From positions 1 to 12,610 of the forward strand of contig JANDJZ010000915.1 of assembly GCA_027943245.1 (NCBI GenBank): a DNA stretch of 12,610 nucleotides, given 5' to 3'. Positions 9,461 through 12,610 of the stretch are shown one piece after another (within the stretch, counting starts at the first letter, position 1; each line of letters starts with the position of its first letter). Source of the DNA: Acanthamoeba sp. SK_2022b. Taxonomy: Eukaryota > Discosea > Longamoebia > Acanthamoebidae. Below the pieces are notes generated by a model that did not search any database, was not told the origin of the DNA, and saw only the letters and a list, made by a program, of their open reading frames with translations. Position numbers and translations under genes: made by a program.

Positions 9461-12400
9461 TCATCGAGCTCGCTTCACTTGGGCTGGTTGCGACAGCTTC
9501 TGCCGTTTGTGCCTATGCCCCTCTTCTTCCTCCTCTTCCTCCTCTTCATCCTCCTCCAGCTTTACAATGTCCTTTAGGCGGCATTGGCTGTCGCTATCCT
9601 CCTCGTCCCCGCTGTCGTCTTCATTTGTGTCCTCGCGTTCGTCGTCGGAGAGCTGCGTGAGGCCGTGTTTGGTGTCCCACCGCTCCTGACGCTCATCGTA
9701 GTCTTCCATCTCCCACGGTGGCGTCTGATTCTCCCCGTACTCGAACTGTTGCAAATCGTGTTTTCGTGTGTGTCATATGCCGTGTCGTGTGCGTGCGCGT
9801 GGTAATGGGGGGGGGGGGGTCAAGGCACCTTGAACCGCCACACCTTGAAGCCGCTCTGACCCGCCTCTTGCCAGTAGCGAGTGACGTAGTAAAGGCCGTC
9901 GTAGCGGTACCCCTCGGTAGGGGCGAATTCGCCCGCGCGCTTGCCGCGCACCACCCGCACGGGGAGGTGGTCGTCGCAGCTCGTCATTAACGAAGAGTTA
10001 TTGTTGTTCAGCGGCTGGTCCGAGGTCTGGGGCGCCGTGCGCTTGTTGCCCGTGAGATCGCGGCCACCTGCCCATGGTTTTTTTTAATCCAAAAATAAAA
10101 TTTTTTGTATTTTATTTTAATCCAATAATTCATAAATAGAATGGGGCACTCTCAACGTACCGCTACCGGTGTAGAGAAATGTGGTGCCGCTGTCCAGGTC
10201 GTCTTCGTAGCCGCCATTGAGCACGATCGAGTAGCAGCCCAGCTTTGCTCTTCCATGAATGCCCGCCACCCACGGCCTACGTGTGTTATCACACGCACGC
10301 ATCACATCACACATCACGACAAGGTTTTTGGTCGACCAACTGACACCGTAGAGGCATAGCGGTACCGGTGGATGCCGCTCTTGGATGTGATGATTCGATT
10401 GGGAAACCAATCGCCAACCTCCACGTCTGGACGTCAACACCCACGGTTTGCGCCGTGCGTACGATGAGCTTGCGCCAAGACCAACCGACCGCCAACAACA
10501 GAGGGACAAGCTGGGAGGGGGCAGAGAGCAGTCGGTACTCTCGATGGGCCCGAACGAAGCCGGGTGCGGGTAGTTGGGAATCGACGCGCCCAGCTTTTCG
10601 TTGGTCCTTCTGACGCGCAGGGCTGCCTTCTCCTGCACGCATGGCTGCCGTTGTAAACACGAGCCGAGTAGCGCGCAGGACACATTACCACGACACGACA
10701 CGACACGACACGACACGACACGACACGACACGACACGACACGACACGACACGACACGACACGACGTACGTTGCGGACGCCGCTGGCGTATTTGCTGGTGA
10801 CTGCGCTGCTCGTGGGCTTGGCGCTGTGCCGTCCATGCATCTTGTTTTGTCTCTTGCGTCGCGCCTCGGTTCGCTCGCGCCTGCGCTTCAGTCGAGCGCG
10901 CAGTCGAGCGTTGTCCTCCTCCTCGAACTTCTGGCCGCAGTCGTCGCACAGAGTGCACGGACCCGCAGGACCCCTGTTTTTAGTTTAACATTTAAGTATA
11001 ATAATAATAATAATAATAATAACAATAATAACAATGCAATACGCAGCCACGTAACACTCAGGCAAAGGCGATGTACCTTTTCCAGCTGGTGGTTTCAGTA
11101 GTATGGCACTCGCGGCACTTTTGCGGTGCTCGCTCCTCCTCTGATTGCTTGTCCTGCTCCTTCTCGTCCTCCTCCTCGTGCAGCTGCAGCTTGTTGTTGT
11201 TGTTGTTGTTGCTGGAAACCAGGGCCTCAATCATCGCGTCCCGGACCTCTCGAAGAGTCGACGCCATTTCCTCGGTCGTATCGCGGGAGTTGCCGCCGCT
11301 TTCGATCGAAAGCGCTTCGAGCCCGCGCCTCGTCTCCGGCCCGACCGCCGCTCCCTCGCCGTCGCGGCCGTCGCTGGTCTTCTTGGCATTGCCCTCGTCT
11401 GGCCTTGGCCCCTGCCCCCGCTCCTCTGGCTGGTCGCCTTCGTTGACAGCCGAGGCCCCGGCGCCGTCCGCGTGTCCAATACGCGGGGCTCCGTCTCCGC
11501 CACGATCGTGCTCTGGCAACGCAGCGTTGGCCTCCTCCTTGAGCTCCTCTTCGCTCTGCTCTGCCGGCTCCGTTTGGTCGTCTCCCGGCCCGCCGCCGAT
11601 CGACGCCACTTCGTTCTGGACCTTGTCGTCGCTGTGGTCCTGGAGTAGGGTGGCCGACGGCGCGGTCGGTAGGTCGCCCTCTGCCGGGTCGTGCTGGACG
11701 ACGTCGGGCGGCAGCTCGACTGGCTGCGGCGAAGCGTCCTGCGTGCCCGTCAGGCCGTCGCTCGCTTCGTTGCCATCGTCGCCTTCTGTCCCTTGGCTCG
11801 GCCCGCTCGCCCCGTCGTCGTCGGTGAGGCCGGCCGTGGCCGTGGCCGCCGGCAGCACGAGCGCGGCAGTGGCGGCGGCGAAACAGCAGACGGTCGGCGA
11901 CTGCCCCGCGATGCTCTCGCAGATGTCGGCGGCGGCCATCGCTTGTACGGACACGTCGCGGACCGGCTCGATGCAACTCCCATCGGGTCCCTCCACCGGG
12001 TCGTCCCCTTCCCGCCTGGCCTTCTTGGCGGGCGCCGGTGGGACCGCGGCGGATGGCCTGCGCCTCCTCTTGGCCAGCCTGCGCGGCTTCACCGGCGGCT
12101 TCACTGGCGTCTCCACCGGCGGTGGCTCGTCCTCTGGCTCGTCGTCCAGGGTCAACAGCACGACGGCGGCCTGTGGCGCGCCGCCGTCGATGTGGTTGCC
12201 GTTATCGCTGTCGCTGTCGTCGTTGATCAGTATGAGGGGCTGGTGCGAGCCGGCCAGCCCCGCGGCGTCGCTCCGCCTCCGTTCGCTCTGTTCGAGGCGG
12301 AACGCCCGCTCCTCCGCCCTCAGCTGCACTCGCTCTCCCTCGAGCCTTGCGCGCTCCGCATCGAGCTCCTGACGCGACTCCCGCAACCGAACGCACTCGG

Positions 12401-12610
12401 CGGCCAACACGGCGTCCCGCTGGCGGGCCGCCTCGCGCTCCTGCTCCAGCGCCCGCCATTCAGAGGCGAGCCGCGTACGCTCGCGCTCGAGCTCGAGCCG
12501 CAGCGCGTGAAGGGCCGCCATGGTGACGTCGACCGGAAGGCTAGTGGCCTGGCTCTGATGGTGGTGGTAAGGGCTGTGGTAGGGCGAGGACAGCGGCGAG
12601 GCGCCGTAGT
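9461..12610 (-). CDS. GATA-type zinc finger + SRA-YDG domain nuclear protein, 5' partial
   Basis: Exons in transcript order: (12608 or earlier)-11077, 10973-10769, 10632-10539, 10426-10366, 10276-10161, 10067-9829, 9745-9461; phases agree. From ATG 12521 this is 814 residues, but the frame stays open to the window edge ([17 protein letters not shown]), so the true start may lie outside. Order: Glu/Arg coiled coil 1-85; SUMO-interaction-like [11 protein letters not shown] (96-106) and [13 protein letters not shown] (120-132); basic nuclear signal 145-170 ([16 protein letters not shown]); long acidic disordered region; poly-Asn; GATA finger Cys469, Cys472, Cys491, Cys494; basic helix ([17 protein letters not shown]); SRA domain about 577-735; poly-Glu tail. 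The SRA keeps [39 protein letters not shown] and YRYDGLY, which in UHRF1 form the 5-methylcytosine pocket and the NKR finger. No PHD, Tudor, UBL or RING domain is seen. Likely role: chromatin or DNA-methylation reading at selected sites (inferred). Confidence 0.85.
9807..9819 (+). repeat. G13 homopolymer just inside a GATA-SRA intron
   Basis: Thirteen G on the plus strand, read as C13 in the transcript, beginning nine bases downstream of the donor at 9828. It is a likely site of length variation and of sequencing error. Confidence 0.9.
10084..10125. repeat. AT-rich palindrome with flanking direct repeats in a GATA-SRA intron
   Basis: Arms AAAATAAAAT (10092-10101) and ATTTTATTTT (10109-10118) are exact reverse complements with a 7-nt loop. 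TTAATCCAA occurs on both sides (10084-10092 and 10117-10125). It lies inside intron 10160-10068 and contrasts sharply with the GC-rich surroundings. Confidence 0.8.
10691..10764 (+). repeat. (CGACA)14.8 pentanucleotide array in a GATA-SRA intron
   Basis: Perfect 5-bp repeats over 74 bp, filling more than half of the 136-bp intron 10768-10633 and starting four bases after the donor. On the transcript strand it reads TGTCG repeats. Every unit has a CpG. Confidence 0.97.
10933..11119 (-). other. Intron-split GATA zinc finger
   Basis: The first half ([13 protein letters not shown]) ends exon 1 at 11077. The second half ([16 protein letters not shown]) begins at 10973. Splicing in phase 2 makes an Arg at the junction and gives C-X2-C-X18-C-X2-C with the T-x-x-T-x-x-W-K-R-G-P-x-G core of GATA fingers. 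X18 spacing is typical of plant and some fungal and amoeba GATA factors, while X17 is the animal form. Confidence 0.85.
10998..11034 (+). repeat. (ATA)n microsatellite in the intron splitting the GATA finger
   Basis: About 12 imperfect ATA/ACA triplets within intron 11076-10974. On the transcript strand it is a TTA/TTG-rich stretch upstream of the acceptor and may act as part of the pyrimidine-rich region. Confidence 0.85.
11191..11210 (-). repeat. Short poly-asparagine codon run
   Basis: Six AAC codons in exon 1 of the GATA-SRA gene, in the disordered region before the zinc finger. Poly-Asn runs are common in amoebozoan nuclear proteins. Confidence 0.85.

Larger units (their letters stand above)
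9741..10583 (-). other. SRA-YDG methyl-cytosine-binding domain
   Basis: Spread over five exons and about 160 residues (FGPI to PPWE). Relative to human UHRF1, Val446, Tyr466, Asp469, Tyr478 and the Asn489-Lys-Arg loop are matched by Val605, Tyr625, Asp628, Tyr637 and Asn648-Lys-Arg (numbering from ATG 12521). These make the thumb, base cage and NKR finger. The loop between GNKRT and VRVVRG is shorter than in UHRF1. Confidence 0.88.

Noticed and set aside
10691..10764. Pentamer array as a CRISPR, telomere or replication origin
   Set aside because: No spacers, unit unlike telomere repeats, and it sits inside a well-bounded intron.
11071..12372. 433-residue plus-strand open frame opposite exon 1 of the GATA-SRA gene
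   Set aside because: Ser/Ala/Pro/Leu-rich low-complexity translation that mirrors the GC-rich antisense of a real gene; no domain motif, and the minus strand carries the GATA half-finger with matching splice sites.
1..12610. Bacterial operon or virus-derived segment
   Set aside because: All genes are intron-rich with eukaryotic families and no ribosome-binding sites, integrases, capsid or replication genes.

Overview
The window looks like a gene-dense piece of a free-living amoeba nuclear genome, most likely Acanthamoeba. It is GC-rich, its genes are split by many short spliceosomal introns (about 53-200 bp), intergenic gaps are only 230-590 bp, and one gene is a two-CBM49 secreted protein of the kind known as Luke lectins in Acanthamoeba cyst walls. 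I rebuilt five protein genes by hand, choosing splice sites that keep frame and match family motifs. No rRNA, tRNA, mobile element, CRISPR array or virus-derived gene was recognised.

Layout. (1) Before 1 to 3148, plus: UFSP2-type UFM1-specific protease, about 13 exons, 5' end possibly outside the window. (2) 3149-3738: intergenic DNA with a TATA-type promoter for the next gene. (3) 3739-4777, plus: secreted Luke-type lectin (signal peptide, CBM49, Ser/Pro linker, CBM49), 3 exons. (4) 5008-6027, minus, convergent with the lectin: small GNAT-fold acetyltransferase, 5 exons. (5) 6028-6460: divergent promoter region. (6) 6461-9021, plus: TMEM39-family multi-pass ER protein, 11 exons. (7) 9022-9460: gap between convergent 3' ends. 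(8) 9461 to beyond 12610, minus: a large nuclear protein joining a coiled coil, two SUMO-interaction-like motifs, a basic nuclear localisation signal, a GATA-type zinc finger and an SRA-YDG methyl-cytosine reader, 7 exons, probably cut at its 5' end by the window edge.

The most unusual object is the GATA-finger/SRA protein. The finger is split between two exons and only appears as C-X2-C-X18-C-X2-C after splicing. The SRA part keeps the base-flipping pocket and the NKR finger known from UHRF1, but no PHD, tandem Tudor or RING domain is visible. It would be a sequence-specific DNA-binding module fused to a reader of (hemi)methylated CpG.

The genes do not form an operon or an obvious pathway. 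UFSP2 and TMEM39 are both linked to the ER in other eukaryotes, and the lectin passes through the ER, but I see no sequence evidence of joint regulation. Splicing signals are distinctive: 21 of 34 inferred introns start with GTAC, three contain an exact TACTAAC, and several TMEM39 introns are stop-free multiples of three.
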